The notes: a model not told the origin generated them from the sequence alone. Counted from the stretch's first letter, positions 36,988-49,211 are shown. The stretch is 64,000 bases of DNA from CAVQFB01 sp963711675 (GCA_963711675.1 CAVQFB010000019.1:62001-126000); one strand, 5' to 3'. Made by a program: numbers and translations.

Positions 36988-39900
36988 TTAGAACTCGATT
37001 CTCGCGCCGATCTGAATCGTGCGCGGGTTGTAGACGCCGGTAGCTTTGCTGAACTCGGATTGGACGAAACTCCACCCACCAACGCCAAATCTGTTAAGTT
37101 GGTGACATGTTTAGGTTCACTCGGTTAAACAGGTTGAAGAACTCACCACGAATCTGCAGCCGCGCGCCTTCCTTGGTGAACCATGGAATCTGGAAGTACT
37201 TCATGGTGCTGAAGTCTACGTTGGCATATCCGGGTCCGCGGTAGGCGTTGCGGCCAGAGTTGCCTTCCCATATCCCGTTGGTGCAATCCAGAGTGGTTGT
37301 TAGCATTGACGCCGCAGGGCAGGCTGAAAGCGGTCGGATCCAGGCAGCCAGTCAGGAACTGTGGACCGGTCGCAGGTTTTACCCTTCGCGCGCTGAGTCA
37401 CATTCGGCAATACGCAAGTCACACCACCATCCGGAGAGTGATTGCAATCCTGCACCGTGTACGGGTTGCCACCCTGGAAGGATCCGGACCCAGTCAATTG
37501 CCAGCCGCCCAGCACGCCACGAGTGATGCTGTTCGTATCGGCTAAGCGAGGGAGTTCCCAAACCCCGTGTAGGTCAGGGCCTGCGGGATGTCGAACGAGC
37601 TGGTCCTTTCTGAAGACTTGGTTGATACGGGTAGTACACGGTCGCAAACGAGCTGTCGTGTCCCGGCGTAGGAGCATCCACATTGCTGATCGTTCTTCCA
37701 AACGTGTATGCCGCCTGGAAAGTCGAGCCCTTGCTGAAGCGATGCAGCACGGAGAACGTTCCGCCGTTGTGGTAAGACCAGCCCGCATTGTTGGTCAGGT
37801 TGACGCCAACGAAAAAGGGATTGGGTTGGAATCCGATGCGAGATCCGGTGACTGGATCGAAACAACCGAAGCAGCGGTTCATATCGGTGTTGACGTATAG
37901 ATGCACATCATGCGAACCGGTGTAGTTGCCTTCGAATACCCAGCTCGGCGTGAGGGCGTATTGGACTCCGAGGAACCGCCCAATGTTGTACGAACTCCTC
38001 AGATCGGGAATCGTGCCACCAATCGTCGATGAATTGTCCAACGCACCGCCACGCGCATTGACGCCGATGGGCAGGCCCGTCGGGATGGTGCAGTTGAAGG
38101 GGTTGGTAGCGAGCGCGCACAGTCCGTAAGCCGGTTGTGGTCCAGGTGCACCCAGGGTGGCGCTCGTTCCGGCCTCGAATGGCGGGTTTCCACGCGTCGG
38201 GTCGCTCCACACCTTGTTGGGCCAACGGTTGAAGAAGACGCCCATTCCGCCGCGAATGCTGAGCTTTCCCTGCTTGGTCGGATCCCAGGCAAACCCCAGC
38301 CGGGGAGCGAAATAGCCGATTCGATGGGTCTTAAACAAGCTGGGAACGACCTGTACCGAGGCGCCCTGGACTTGCTGGAGGAGTGTCGACCCCGAACCCA
38401 GAATAATGTTCGTCATGCGATCGTTGACCTCGTTCGGATTGGAGGAAAAATCCCAGCGTAGTCCGGCGTTGATCGACAGATTGCTCTTGACCTTGTAGTC
38501 GTCCTGGAAGAAGTAGCCGTATGTGGTTGACCGGTAGCCCACGTCCTGGAAGGCAGGTCCGCCGGTTATTAAATCGTAGTTGATGTTGCCTTCGGACGTT
38601 GGCTGATCAGCGGCAAAATCAAAGATCGAGTTAATTCTGCCCGTAGGCGAATTGTTGCTGAAGGTATAGCTGGGGCGGAGTTGTGGTCCGTTGAACAGAT
38701 CGTTTTCCTGGTCACGGAAGATCTCCAGCCCGGCTTTGAAACCATGTTTGCCGTGGGTGAAAGAGAGGACATCGCGCCAGTGGAAGTCATTCTGAATGAA
38801 CTCCGCTGGTGCAAAGCCGTTACCGAATCCCGCTCCAATGGCAGCGACGCCAATCGGCGGCACCTGACACTGGTTGCAGGTCCCCAAGCCCGAAATACGA
38901 GTGAGACCGAACGCCGCGTCGTTAACCATTGATGGCGAGAAGGTGTGGGTCCAATCCAGGTTCGCGTAGTTGGTGATTCCAGCGAACGAATTCGGATTGG
39001 CAAACGCCGGGCGGACATTCGCCGTGATCGTGTTCGGTGTCTTTCGGAAAAAGTTGCCGTTGACCCGGTCTTTGGAGTCGCGGAAGTAACGATCGATACG
39101 CACGTTCCACTGCAGCCCATTATTTTTCGGCGCAAAACTGTCGGTCGTGGTCTCGATCATGTTGAGGTTACATGGCATCCCGGCAATAGGTGGACCCGAG
39201 GTCGCACAAGCGGGATATAGATTACTGACTGTCAGGACGCTGCCGGGTAACACCGCTTGTATCGAAGCCGGATACTTGGTCATCAACTGAGTCGAGAGGT
39301 TGTTGGGGAAATTGGTCTTCATGAAGTTCACGAAGTCCGGATGCTCTACGGATTGCTGAATGGTAGTTGCCTGGGCCGAAATCAGCTGATCCCAACTGAA
39401 GAAGAAGAACATCTTGTCCTTCTGGATGGGGCCGCCGACGGAACCGCCGAATTCGTTTCTGCGAAACACAGGGAAGAACCTGCCAGTAAGGGGATCTTTG
39501 GTGTTCTGAAACTCGTTGCGCGCGGTCAGGTCGTTGTTGGTATGGTATTCAAACAGCGAGCCATGGAGCTGGTTTGTCCCCGACTTCGTGACCGCCTGAA
39601 TGACCAGCCCGCCGCTGTGACCGTACTCAGCCGAGTAGTCGTTTACCGAAACGTGGAATTCTGCGATCGAGTCCGGGTTCGGTGTCAGGTTGTAAACCCC
39701 GGGATCGGGATTACTGGTGGCGAACGTGTTGTCCAGGTAGAAGGCGTTGGCGTCGCCGCGCTGGCCATTAGCGTTGGTATTGCCGCCATTCACAAGGCTG
39801 AAGACGCTGTTGTCGAACGCTCCGCCCGAGGCTTGGCCGACTCCGGTTACCCCAGGAGTCAGCGACACCATGTTGAAGACGTTGCGGCCGGTTAACGGGA

Positions 39901-40339
39901 GCTCGGAGATCTCCTTCGAAGAAATATCAGCGCCGATCTTCGATTCTGCGAGCTGGATGGCCGCCGATTCTGCAGTGACCGTCACTGTTTCCTGGGTCTG
40001 CCCAACCTTCAACACCAGGGGCACGGTACGGATCTGCTCGGCCAGCAAAGTGATGTTTTCCTGGGTCAACGTCTGGAAACCGGCTTTGCTCGCGGTGAGC
40101 TTATATTGCCCGGGGCCTAGGCTGGGAAAGCGGAAGAGCCCAGAGCTACTGCTCTGTGCGATTTGGGTTACGCCCGTCGCCGTGTTGGTCAGCACCACCT
40201 GAGCTTCAGGCACGACGGCTCCCGAAGCGTCGGCGACCGTGCCTTCGATGGAACTGCGGAACTGTGCGAAAAGCGGCGTGGATAAGAGCGCCAACAAAGC
40301 CGCCAGCAAACAGCTGCGTTTCGAGATGCAGAACCTCAT
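36988..40339 (-). CDS. TonB-dependent receptor with N-terminal carboxypeptidase-regulatory domain, copy 1 (frameshifted 3' end)
   Basis: The start ATG 40339 is fixed by GGAGGGG just before it. A signal peptide (to about residue 26, LFAQ), a carboxypeptidase-regulatory-like beta-sandwich (about 29-110), a TonB plug (about 120-230, ELPLTGRNVFNMVSLTPGV) and a 22-strand-type barrel follow. The frame is open to about 37580. Then three shifts (near 37580, 37310 and 37100) are needed to reach the conserved end NVDFSTMKYFQIPW, IRGEFFNLFNRVN and IQIGARIEF, stop at 36988. The total is about 1115 residues, normal for the acidobacterial group. It should import oligosaccharides. No TonB box is obvious. 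The divergent CRTAC gene and two operators lie upstream. Confidence 0.88.
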
Positions 40340-40495
40340 TTGTCCCCTCCGCAAAAGTCTGGGGTTCCGACGCCTGCCAGGCGCTCATAGCCGAGCCTGA
40401 AATGTCGAGAAAAGCCTTCGCCTGGCACCCCGCGCCAGAACCTGCCCCCACCCCGCCCCCGGTTGGCAAGCCTGCGACACGGGTGGCGATTGCAC

Positions 40496-40509
40496 AGCAA
40501 ACGTTTACT
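40496..40509. promoter_or_regulatory. LacI-type operator (AGCAAACGTTTACT)
   Basis: Palindrome with central CG; six of seven positions pair, plus one extra C...G pair outside. It lies about 157 bases before the receptor start at 40339 in the 452-base divergent interval, which has no gene of its own. Confidence 0.58.
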
Positions 40510-40718
40510 GGAAGGAGGTCATATCATGCTATTTTGCGAGGTGTCAAGAGTATTTTCGGTTTTTGACCTAAAACTGGCAAAGTACAATTCAAAAACCGCA
40601 TGACAGACATTTTGTCCATGTATTTCGGCCTCAGACGCTACATTTGTTGGTAGATAAGTTCTGAAAATCATATCGCCTGTGGTCCGGAAATAACCTTCCT
40701 GGGTTAGGATGTTGTATC

Positions 40719-40732
40719 CGATAACGTTTACG
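40719..40732. promoter_or_regulatory. LacI-type operator (CGATAACGTTTACG)
   Basis: The right arm GTTTACG and centre match the regional consensus; five of seven arm positions pair. It lies 60 bases before the CRTAC start at 40792 and is the second site in this divergent interval. Confidence 0.5.
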
Positions 40733-40791
40733 CAAATGCCCAAGAAATGGTGCGCGAAGCTGCCGGACCTGTACCATGCGGTAAGACGCTC

Positions 40792-42546
40792 ATGAACCTC
40801 AAAGTGCGAGGTGTTTTGATTCTGGGTTTGTCTTGGCTTCTCGGGAGTTGGCTGTCATTTTCCCAGCAGCATGCCACCCCTAAGGCGGCCGGGCCATCGA
40901 AGTCATCTTCGGCGGCGCTGATAACTGCTCCCAGAGTCAGGTTTCAGGACATTGCGGAAGCGGCCGGTTTGACGGCGAAGACTGAGGATGGCGGCGAAAA
41001 AGCCAAGAAATACATTCTGGAGACGACGGGCAGTGGTGCCGCCTTCGTCGACCTCGACAACGACGGATGGCCCGACATTTTTCTGGTCAACGGCAGCCGT
41101 CTCGAAGGTTTCCCCAAGGGGCAGGAACCGACCAGCCATCTCTACCACAACAATCATAATGGGACGTTTACTGACGTGACCCAACATGCGGGCGTGGGTC
41201 TCAGCGGGTGGGGGCAGGGCGTTTGCGCCGGTGACTACGACAACGATGGCTGGGTGGATCTGTTCGTCACCTTCTGGGGCCACAATGTTCTGTTGCACAA
41301 CAACGGCGACGGCACCTTCACCGATGTAACCAGGAAGGCCGGCCTTTGGCATGACGACGTGCGCTGGGCGACCGGCTGTGCGTTTCTCGACTACGATCGT
41401 GATGGGCAGCTCGACCTGTTTGTCGCCCACTATGTGGATCTGGACCTGCAACACACGCCAGAGCCGGGAAGCAGCGATCTATGCCAGTGGAAGGGCATCC
41501 CTGTGATGTGCGGACCTCGTGGACTGAAAGGAACCGTCAGTGAGCTCTACCGGAACAACGGGGATGGCACGTTCACGGATGTAAGCGAGAAGTCCGGCGT
41601 CGCCAAGACGCCCCCCTACTACTGCTTCACAGCGCTCACAGGAGATTTCGACAACGATGGCTGGCCCGACATTTTCGTAGCCTGCGATTCCACGCCCAGT
41701 TTGCTTTTTCATAACAACCACAACGGCACCTTCACCGAGACTGCGGTAGCTGCCGGCGTCGCCTACAACGAGGATGGGCACGAGCAGGCAGGCATGGGGG
41801 CTCATGCCGCTGACTACGACGGCGACGGCTGGCTGGATATCATCAAAACCAACTTTTCAGACGATACTTCGACTCTCTATCGCAACAATCGTGATGGGAC
41901 CTTCTCTGACGCGACCCTGGAAGCGGGGTTGGGAAAGACTACGCAATTCCTCGGTTGGGGAACGTTATTCGTAGATATCGACAACGACGGCTGGCCGGAC
42001 CTGTTCATGGCCAACGGACACGTCTACCCCGAGGTCGACAACAAGGGCCTGAACATCGCGTTCCGCCAGCGCAAGGGCCTCTATTGGAACGAGCGCAACG
42101 GACGGTTCAGGGACATCTCGCTGGAATCGGGTCCTGGAATTACCACCCCCTTCAACAGTCACGGGGTCGCAGCGGCGGATTTCGACAACGATGGCTCGGT
42201 AGAAATCCTGGTCAACAACAGCCACGATCGTCCCAGTCTGCTGAAGAACTACGGCGATCATGGAGGCTGGATCATCGTGAGCCTGGTGGGTACTAAATCG
42301 AATCGCGACGCAATCGGGGCGAGAGTCACGGTTCGCACGGCCGGACATCAGCAGACCCAGGAGGTGCGCAGCGGTGGAGGCTATATTTCCCAAAGCGATT
42401 TTCGTTTACACTTCGGCCTCGGGCCGGCTGCCCGAGCAGACTCGATCGAGATTCGCTGGCCGAGTGGTCTGGTGCAGCGGCTGGAGAATGTTGCTGGGAA
42501 TCACGTAGTAAAGATTCGCGAGGGAATTGGGATTGTGGATAAATGA
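40792..42546 (+). CDS. CRTAC/ASPIC-UnbV protein with FG-GAP/VCBS repeats, copy 1, exported
   Basis: From ATG 40792 the protein has 584 residues with a Sec signal (VRGVLILGLSWLLGSWLSFSQ). The middle holds about seven FG-GAP/VCBS units, each with a calcium-loop pattern such as DFDNDGWPDIFVA and NNHNGTF. The last 100 residues are the ASPIC/UnbV domain (GARVTVRTAGHQQTQEVRSG, FRLHFGLG, SIEIRWPSG). The repeats form a beta-propeller, usually an extracellular binding platform. It is divergent from TonB receptor 1 and shares its operator region. The family has no proven activity; glycan binding at the cell surface is inference. Confidence 0.88.
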   Translation: MNLKVRGVLILGLSWLLGSWLSFSQQHATPKAAGPSKSSSAALITAPRVRFQDIAEAAGLTAKTEDGGEKAKKYILETTGSGAAFVDLDNDGWPDIFLVNGSRLEGFPKGQEPTSHLYHNNHNGTFTDVTQHAGVGLSGWGQGVCAGDYDNDGWVDLFVTFWGHNVLLHNNGDGTFTDVTRKAGLWHDDVRWATGCAFLDYDRDGQLDLFVAHYVDLDLQHTPEPGSSDLCQWKGIPVMCGPRGLKGTVSELYRNNGDGTFTDVSEKSGVAKTPPYYCFTALTGDFDNDGWPDIFVACDSTPSLLFHNNHNGTFTETAVAAGVAYNEDGHEQAGMGAHAADYDGDGWLDIIKTNFSDDTSTLYRNNRDGTFSDATLEAGLGKTTQFLGWGTLFVDIDNDGWPDLFMANGHVYPEVDNKGLNIAFRQRKGLYWNERNGRFRDISLESGPGITTPFNSHGVAAADFDNDGSVEILVNNSHDRPSLLKNYGDHGGWIIVSLVGTKSNRDAIGARVTVRTAGHQQTQEVRSGGGYISQSDFRLHFGLGPAARADSIEIRWPSGLVQRLENVAGNHVVKIREGIGIVDK

Positions 42547-42610
42547 CGCACAGGACTTGCGCGGGAAACCTGTAGGGAGGGGCCGAGGCAGGGAATCGAA
42601 TGGCTACTCG

Positions 42611-42624
42611 TGAGAACGTTTACT
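42611..42624. promoter_or_regulatory. LacI-type operator (TGAGAACGTTTACT)
   Basis: The right arm GTTTACT and centre CG are perfect; the left arm keeps only four of seven positions. It is placed 83 bases before the aldose epimerase start at 42707. Confidence 0.45.
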
Positions 42625-42706
42625 TGCGGCATTTTCGAGCCTCTGGGTTCGGCGCTCTTGAGCCGTTCGTTTGCGGTGACTCAGTTGGAGGAATGAGAGG
42701 AATGAA

Positions 42707-43861
42707 ATGAGGACATGGTTTCGCTCAGCTACTTACGCAGGACTACTCCTAAATATGACACTCTGGATGTTTTCCGGAAAGGCAGAGGCAAAATCAGGAA
42801 TGCAACACAAGAACTTCGGCAAGACGCAGGATGGCCAGTCCGCTGAACTTTATATCCTGACGAACAAGAGCGGCATGCAAGCCGAGGTCACCAATTATGG
42901 CGCCACTCTGGTCGCTCTGCGCGTGCCTGACCGAGACGGCAAACTCGGAGACGTCATTCTCGGCTACGACAGCGTCGCTGGTTACGAAAGCGGGACAGCC
43001 TACTTCGGCGCTACCGTGGGCCGGTACGCGAATCGAATCGCTCACGCGAAGTTTACACTGGACGGCAAGGCCTACACGCTGGCGAAAAATGATGGCGAGA
43101 ATACGCTGCACGGGGGCACGAGAGGCTTCAACAAGCGGTTCTGGACCGGGAAGGATGTCTCGAGCGATACAGGGCCCGCGCTGCAGCTTGCCTACTTGAG
43201 CAAGGATGGAGAAGAGGGTTTCCCCGGCAACTTGAATATCACGGTAACCTATTCTCTTCTGGCGGACCGCAATGAGTTAAAAATTGAATACCGTGCTACC
43301 ACCGACAAAGATACCGTCATCAATGTAAGCAATCATGCTTACTACAACCTGGCGGGGCAGGGAAATGGAGATATTCTCAAGCACGAGCTCACGCTCTACG
43401 CTTCACGCTTCACACCCGTCGACCAGACTTTGATTCCCAACGGCGAATTGCGGGATGTAAAGGGAACACCGTTCGATTTCACAAAGCCTACAGCCATCGG
43501 CGCCCGAATCGACCGCGATGACCAGCAGCTTAAATACGGGAGAGGCTACGACCACAACTGGATTCTAGATGACAAGACCAAAGATCCGCTGGCACCAGCG
43601 GCTGAGGCTTATGATCCGCAATCTGGAAGGGTTCTGGAGATATCCACTACAGAGCCCGGTGTCCAGTTTTACAGTGGGAATTTTCTGGATGGATCGATTC
43701 ACGGCAAGGAGGGAAAGGTTTACGGTCATCGTTTTGCATTCTGCCTTGAAACACAACATTTCCCCGATTCGCCGAACCATCCGGATTTTCCGACCACCGT
43801 TTTGAAAGTGGGACAGCACTTTCATTCCGTCAGCGTTTACCGGTTCTCAACCAGGAAATAG
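42707..43861 (+). CDS. galM: Aldose 1-epimerase, exported
   Basis: Protein of 384 residues with a hydrophobic N-terminal segment (about 8-25) that suggests export to the periplasm. The galactose-mutarotase fold shows ENTLHGG (His135), NHAYYNLAGQ with catalytic His210, GYDHNW (Asp282) and EPGVQFYSGN with catalytic Glu316. It interconverts alpha and beta anomers of galactose, arabinose and other aldoses set free by hydrolases before uptake. An operator-like site lies 83 bases upstream, and a GH39 lipoprotein follows on the same strand after 143 bases. Confidence 0.92.
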   Translation: MRTWFRSATYAGLLLNMTLWMFSGKAEAKSGMQHKNFGKTQDGQSAELYILTNKSGMQAEVTNYGATLVALRVPDRDGKLGDVILGYDSVAGYESGTAYFGATVGRYANRIAHAKFTLDGKAYTLAKNDGENTLHGGTRGFNKRFWTGKDVSSDTGPALQLAYLSKDGEEGFPGNLNITVTYSLLADRNELKIEYRATTDKDTVINVSNHAYYNLAGQGNGDILKHELTLYASRFTPVDQTLIPNGELRDVKGTPFDFTKPTAIGARIDRDDQQLKYGRGYDHNWILDDKTKDPLAPAAEAYDPQSGRVLEISTTEPGVQFYSGNFLDGSIHGKEGKVYGHRFAFCLETQHFPDSPNHPDFPTTVLKVGQHFHSVSVYRFSTRK

Positions 43862-44004
43862 TTGGATTTGTGGAGATGATCGCCCGAGCGTAGAGCAACT
43901 GTCCGGACATAAATGCATCCGTAAATGGTTGGTCCGGAAACCTCGCCGCACTAAGAGCGGGTCATAATCGAAGAAGCCCGAGATTGTCGCGCCCGAGGAG
44001 TCGC

Positions 44005-45718
44005 TTGAATAAGAATTGCCTGATCTCGTGGTTAGTATTGACCTTCCTTCTGGGCTGCGGTCAATCTTCTTCGCAGCAAAGCCCACAGACTTCCTCGCAA
44101 CAAGCACAACAGACTGTAACTGTCGAGGCACATTTCGATCAGGTCGAGGGACCGCTCGTACCTATGTGGAATTACTTCGGATACGACGAGCCAAACTACA
44201 CTTATGCGCCCAACGGGAATAAGCTACTTGGCGAACTCTCCGCACTTAGTCCCGTGCCTGTTTATGTTCGTGTCCATAATCTGTTGACCAGCGGCGACGG
44301 TACTGCTTCGCTCAAGTGGGGATCCACCAACGCCTATACGGAAGATGCCGCGGGCAATCCTGTCTACAACTGGGAAATCCTCGATCAGATTTTCGACACA
44401 TTTCACGACACAGGGATCAAGCCGCTCGTGGAAGTTGGCTTCATGCCACAAGCACTCTCTACTCACCCAGATCCCTACCGCCACAATTTTCCGCAGGGCT
44501 CCATCTATACAGGATGGGCGTACCCTCCCAAAGATTACGGCAAGTGGGCGGAACTGGTCTTTCAGTTTGTTCGTCATCTGCGCGCGCGCTATGGCGACGT
44601 AGAGGTGAGAACTTGGCTATGGGAGGTTTGGAACGAACCCGACATCGACTACTGGAAGGGAACGCCTGACGAGTTCTTCAAGCTCTACGACTTTACCGCC
44701 GACGCGATTCTGCGCGCTTTACCGGAAGCCCGTATTGGGGGGCCCGACAGCACGGGGCCAGGCAATCCAAAATCGGCGGAATTCCTGCAGCTTTTCTTGG
44801 AGCATTGCGCCCGCCAGATAAACTACGTGAGCGGCAAGGTCGGCTCTCACTTGGACTTCGTCAGTTTTCATCCCAAAGGGCTGCCAAAGTGGCAAGGTGA
44901 TCACGTGCAGATGGGGGTTGCGCATCAACTTGCTACCATCGAGAAGGGTTTTCAAATCGTCTCATCTTTTCCCGAATGGCGACGAACCCCAATCGTCCTG
45001 GGAGAGTCGGATCCCGAGGGGTGCGCTGCGTGCTCGGCAAAAGACAATCCTCAGAACTCGTATCGCAACGGGGCGCTCTATGCTTCCTACACCGCGGAGG
45101 TCTTTAACAACATTTTGGCGCTCATCCAGAAGGAGCACGTGAAGTTTCTCGGAGCTGTAACCTGGGCATTCGAGTTTGAGGGCCAACCGTACTTTGCGGG
45201 ATTCCGCGAACTGGCCTCCAACGGGTTGGACAAGCCGGTATTGAACGCATTCCGCGTGTTTGGCCTGCTGGGTAACGAGCGCGTGAGGGTGAACAGTTCA
45301 GGCGCCCTGCCGAGCGAAGACGTTGTCCGCTCCGGAGTACTCGGCAAGGCCGACCTTAACGCCATCGCGACGCGGAAGGAACGTGAGTTTGAGATTTTGA
45401 TCTGGAACTATCACGACGATGATCTTCCGGTCGTGGCTACCCCTATTGACCTGACGGTCAGAGATCTTCCGGGACGAGTGCAACGAAGCTTGCTGGAACA
45501 TTTCCGCATCGACGCTACGCACAGCAACGCATTTACTGCTTGGCAGGCGATGGGTTCTCCTGAACTGCCATCTGCACGGCAGTATGAACAATTGGAGGCT
45601 GCAGGACAGTTGCAGCCGCTCACGTCCCCATCGTGGGTTTCGGTCGAGCAGGGAACTGTTCATCTGCACTTCGACCTACCCCGGCAAGGCCCTCTCGCTG
45701 ATCCGAATCGGATGGTAG
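44005..45718 (+). CDS. GH39-type glycoside hydrolase lipoprotein (one frameshift at 3' end)
   Basis: TTG 44005 was chosen: GAGGAG lies just upstream, and it gives MNKNCLISWLVLTFLLGC, a lipoprotein signal with lipobox Cys18. The barrel shows VYVRVHNLL, GIKPLVEVGFMP, VWNEPDIDYWKG with the likely acid/base Glu, SFHPKG and VLGESDPEG with the likely nucleophile. This is a GH39-like set (beta-xylosidase or alpha-L-arabinosidase activities are known there). The frame runs on to 45828 through the terminator. One base less in GGCCCTC near 45690 restores the family ending SLIRIGW and a stop at 45716-45718. The enzyme is presumably on the outer or periplasmic membrane face. Confidence 0.8.
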
Positions 45719-45795
45719 ACGGTCCTGCGCGGCTGAGGTCAGGAACGCGCATCAGACCTTGGCGGAGATTTTGGGTGGTCCATCGCCACAAGAAA

Positions 45796-45816
45796 GCCCC
45801 GCCGAAGTGGCGGGGC
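45796..45816. terminator. Bidirectional terminator between GH39 and TonB receptor 2
   Basis: A perfect 8-bp stem (GCCCCGCC and GGCGGGGC) with loop GAAGT is flanked by AAGAA on the left and TTCTT on the right, so both strands end in a short T-run. It lies between two convergent genes. Confidence 0.72.
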
Positions 45817-45845
45817 CGTTCTTGCTGATCGTGATTCGCAGTGGT

Positions 45846-48800
45846 TCAGAAGGTGATCTTGCCTGCCAACTGCCAATTGCGCGGCAGTTGCTGTTGGGTT
45901 GCCTTGCCAAAGGTTCCGTCCGCCAGGTTATTGTCGAGATTCGCAAAATTCACGCGGTTGAATATATTGAAGAACTCAAACCTCAACTGGAAGTTCACTC
46001 TTTCGGTGAGATGGGTGTCTTTGTAGAAGTTCAAATCCGTTTCCGAGAAGTTGGGTCCACGGAACAGGTTTGCCTTTTCATTTCCTTGGGAACCGAACGT
46101 CGGCTGCGGAAATTGGCCGTTGGCGAAGACGCCGTTCAAGAAAGCGGACTTGGATGTTCCCTGCGAGTAGCTGCTTACATTCGGATAATCCAGTCCGACC
46201 CCGCCTACACCGCCTGTATCTCCATCGGCATTGTAGTCGCCGCTTCCGGGAGCGTACCCGATCATCGTGTTTCCGGCGGAGGGGCATTTCAAATTCGGGT
46301 TGGCGCAGATGGGTTGGAATGAGGCCGTAGTCCAGACCATCTGCGGATATCCGCTTTGATAGATGCTGGTTCCACTTACCCCCCACCCTCCCGTGACCCT
46401 GCCCAGAAATCCCTGACCGTTATTCAATCCGGGAAGCTGGTAGTTCAGAGTGAGCGAGAAGCGGTTCGGGACATCCCACGGAGACGGCCCGTAGTACTGA
46501 CTCGGACTGGCTTCGGCAGGGTACGCCGATGCATCGTCTTTCGAACTGGAGTGGGTGTAGGAGGCGTCGATAAACCCGCGGCGAGTAAGTCGCCCCTTGA
46601 ATTCGAAAAAGACGCTCTCGTAGTTACTATAGCGATCATTAGTAGTGTAAGCGATCGATCCAAAGCTGGGGTTCAGCCGCGTGGGAGCCAGGCTGTTGTT
46701 TTGAATCAGATCTCCGGCGAAGGCATTGATGTCCTGGCCATAACTCACAATGCCGGCCTGGTTGCCGCCACCCACCATGTTGTAGCCATGAGATCCAGCG
46801 TAGCCGACGCTGGCCGAAAAGTTGTTCCCGAGTTTGCGTTCGAGTGTCAACGACCAGATGTTGGCCTTCGGCGATTTAAGATTCGGGTTGATCGCACCGA
46901 TGCCAAAGTTGCCGCCAACAATTCCACCCTGCGAGTTCAGACATCCGTTTGCGCCCAGGGTCGGACACAACGGCGACCCCGCTAACGGGGGATAAGTGAA
47001 TCCAAAGGGCGGTTTGCCACCCGTCCCCAGAACAAACACTGGGGGCGTTGCTGTCCCGGCAGTAAAATTCGGCGTAATCGGTCCCGGCGGACTACCTCGG
47101 AACTCTTCCTGGACGTTCGCTTGAGTCAGCCAGTTGTTAAACACACCGAACCCGCCGCGTAACGCCCAATCTCCTTTGCCGGTTGGATCCCAGGCAAAGC
47201 CGATACGCGGACTAAGGAGATTGTTCACCGAGCGATTGAGGGCGCTGGAAGTTGCCTTGGCGAAGCCATTGGCCACCTGCTGGTTGTATGTCTGACCTGG
47301 CCCCAGATAGAAGTTTCCGAAAACGGTCGTCGCGCTGCGCGAATACGGGTTTCCTGAATCGTCATAGCGGAACCCCAGAGTTACGGTGAGATTCTTTCGC
47401 GCCTTCCAGGTGTCTTCGACGAAGAGACCCCAGGTTCTCGACGCTGCATTCCACGACCACAGCACAGGTTTTCCGGTGATCGGGTCATACATGACGTGGT
47501 TCTCGCTGGTAGGTGCGTCTTGAGCGAGTGTAAGGAGGTTATTGAAGTTGAAAGTTGGCTGTGACCATGGTCCCTGGAATGGTTCCACGTCGTCGCCGAA
47601 CCAGCCTTCATAACCGAATTTCAAGGTGTGGGCGCCACGCACGTGCGTCAAAACATCGCGCCAATGATAGTTGTGTTGAATGAAGTCGCCCTGCGCGAAA
47701 CCGACTCCAAAGCTTGACCTCCCTCAGTACTCACACCTTGGACTGCGATCGAGGGAACCGAGTAGTCCTTCGCTCCGCTACCGAGAGTCCCCTCCACCCG
47801 GTTAGCGCCGAAGATCACTTCGTTCATGGTGTTCGACGAGAAAGTGTGCGACCAGTTCACCTGAAAAGCGCGTTGCCAGTTGTTGTTCAAAGCCGAGAAA
47901 ACCGGGATCGCGGAGGCAGCGCCATAGGTGAGCAGTGTCCGGTAGAAGCTCCCGTAGATTCGGTCGTTCTGGAACGACTTGTCGATACGGACGAAATACT
48001 GTGTCCCATTCCGAATTTGCGGCGCGCTGAAGTTGCCAACATCAACAACGGGGAGGGCGCAAGGCAGGTTGTTGGTAGCTGCTGTGCCGCAGCCCGAAAT
48101 AGCAGAGCCCGTCTTTTGCACGGACACGCCGGTCACGTTTGAGGGTAGGTAGGTCGAAAGCACTTTCGTCCCAACGGTATTGGGGTAGTTCTGCTGTGCC
48201 CACGTGATGAACGCAGGGTCCGCAAACTCGATCGATCCGTTCGAAGCCAGTGATGAGCGCAAGGGCTCCACTGCGAAGTAGAAGAAAAACTGCTTGTGCG
48301 GAATGACCGGACCCCCAATTGCGAACGACATGTTGTTGCCGTGAAACGGCAGATACTTGGGCGCAGAAAAATGCGTCGTAGCGAACATGTTCTGGTAGTA
48401 GAAGAAGTCTGCCGCGGAACCGTGGAATTGGTCAGTTCCCGATTTCGTCGTCATCACTTCCTGCACACCCGTCGCTCGACTGTACTCGGCCGAATACGTG
48501 TTGACCTGAACGCTGGTTTCCTGAATGGAATCGGGATTCGGCGTTAGGTTCAAAACACCCTGCCGGATTCCGCTGGTCACATCGAGGCCGTCGATCACGT
48601 ACATGTTCGACATCTGGCCCTGACCGTTGGCGCTGGCATCCACTTGCGTTTCCGTGGAGTAGTTATCCACGCCGGAACCCGGAGTGCCCGATTTGCCCGG
48701 TTGGCCGCCGCCCATGGTTCCCAACCCGCGAAACTCCCGGCGCCAGCGTCGTCAAGGTCACGAGATTGCGGCCTGCGACCGGCAATTCCGCGACTCCAGA

Positions 48801-49211
48801 GTTTTCCAGCGTGAGCGCGTTGCGGCTGTCCGCCGTATCGACGACGGGGGCCGCGGTGGTGATCGTGATCTCTTCGGTCATGGCGCCCACCTTCAAAGCC
48901 AATCGGCAGATTAAGGTTCTGCTCGGTAAACAAATGTGACATTGGCCTGGGACTTGGCGAATCCGCCCGCCCCACCGTAATTTTATAGTCTCCGGGCGCG
49001 AGACTCACAAAACGAAAATTGCCGGCAGTCGTCAGCCATAGTCGTCTGCGGTGACATTGAGTGGCTCGTGTTGACGAGAGTAATTTGGCATTCGGGACGT
49101 TGGCGCCGGACAGGATCCTGAACGGCCCCTGGATGCTTCCTGTAGAATTGGGCGCAGGCGCGGTGCCGCGAGCAAGCAGGCAACCTAAGACGAACCAGGA
49201 GGAGAGAGGCA
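45846..49211 (-). CDS. TonB-dependent receptor with carboxypeptidase-regulatory domain, copy 2 (several frameshifts)
   Basis: The barrel half is intact from 47651 to 45846 and ends NLADGTFGKATQQQLPRNWQLAGKITF. The plug and early barrel (47648-48724: NMYVIDGLDVTSGIRQGVLNLTPNPDSIQETSV) are in the next frame, joined near 47715. The N-terminus (signal, NSTGSIQG, SGANVPNAK, AGNFRFVSLAPGDYKITV, then AELPVAGRNLVTLTTLAPGVS) crosses all three frames between about 49160 and 48720. The start at 49211 (MPLSSWFVLGCLLARGTA) is provisional. At about 1120 residues joined, it is the size of copy 1. It should take up a carbohydrate across the outer membrane. A LacI-type operator is 66 bases upstream. Confidence 0.83.

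Noticed and set aside
39257..39895. A 212-codon plus-strand frame inside TonB receptor 1
   Set aside because: It is antisense to the conserved plug region and has no ribosome site or recognisable features.
41162..41172. ACGTTTACTGA, resembling the operator right arm, inside the first CRTAC gene
   Set aside because: It encodes the Thr-Phe-Thr of a conserved NGTFTDV repeat unit, lacks the left arm and is within a gene.
43900..43909. TGTCCGGACA palindrome between GalM and the GH39 gene
   Set aside because: It resembles the arms of the 2788 repeat but has no spacer, and no sigma-54 promoter lies nearby; a chance palindrome of this length is expected.
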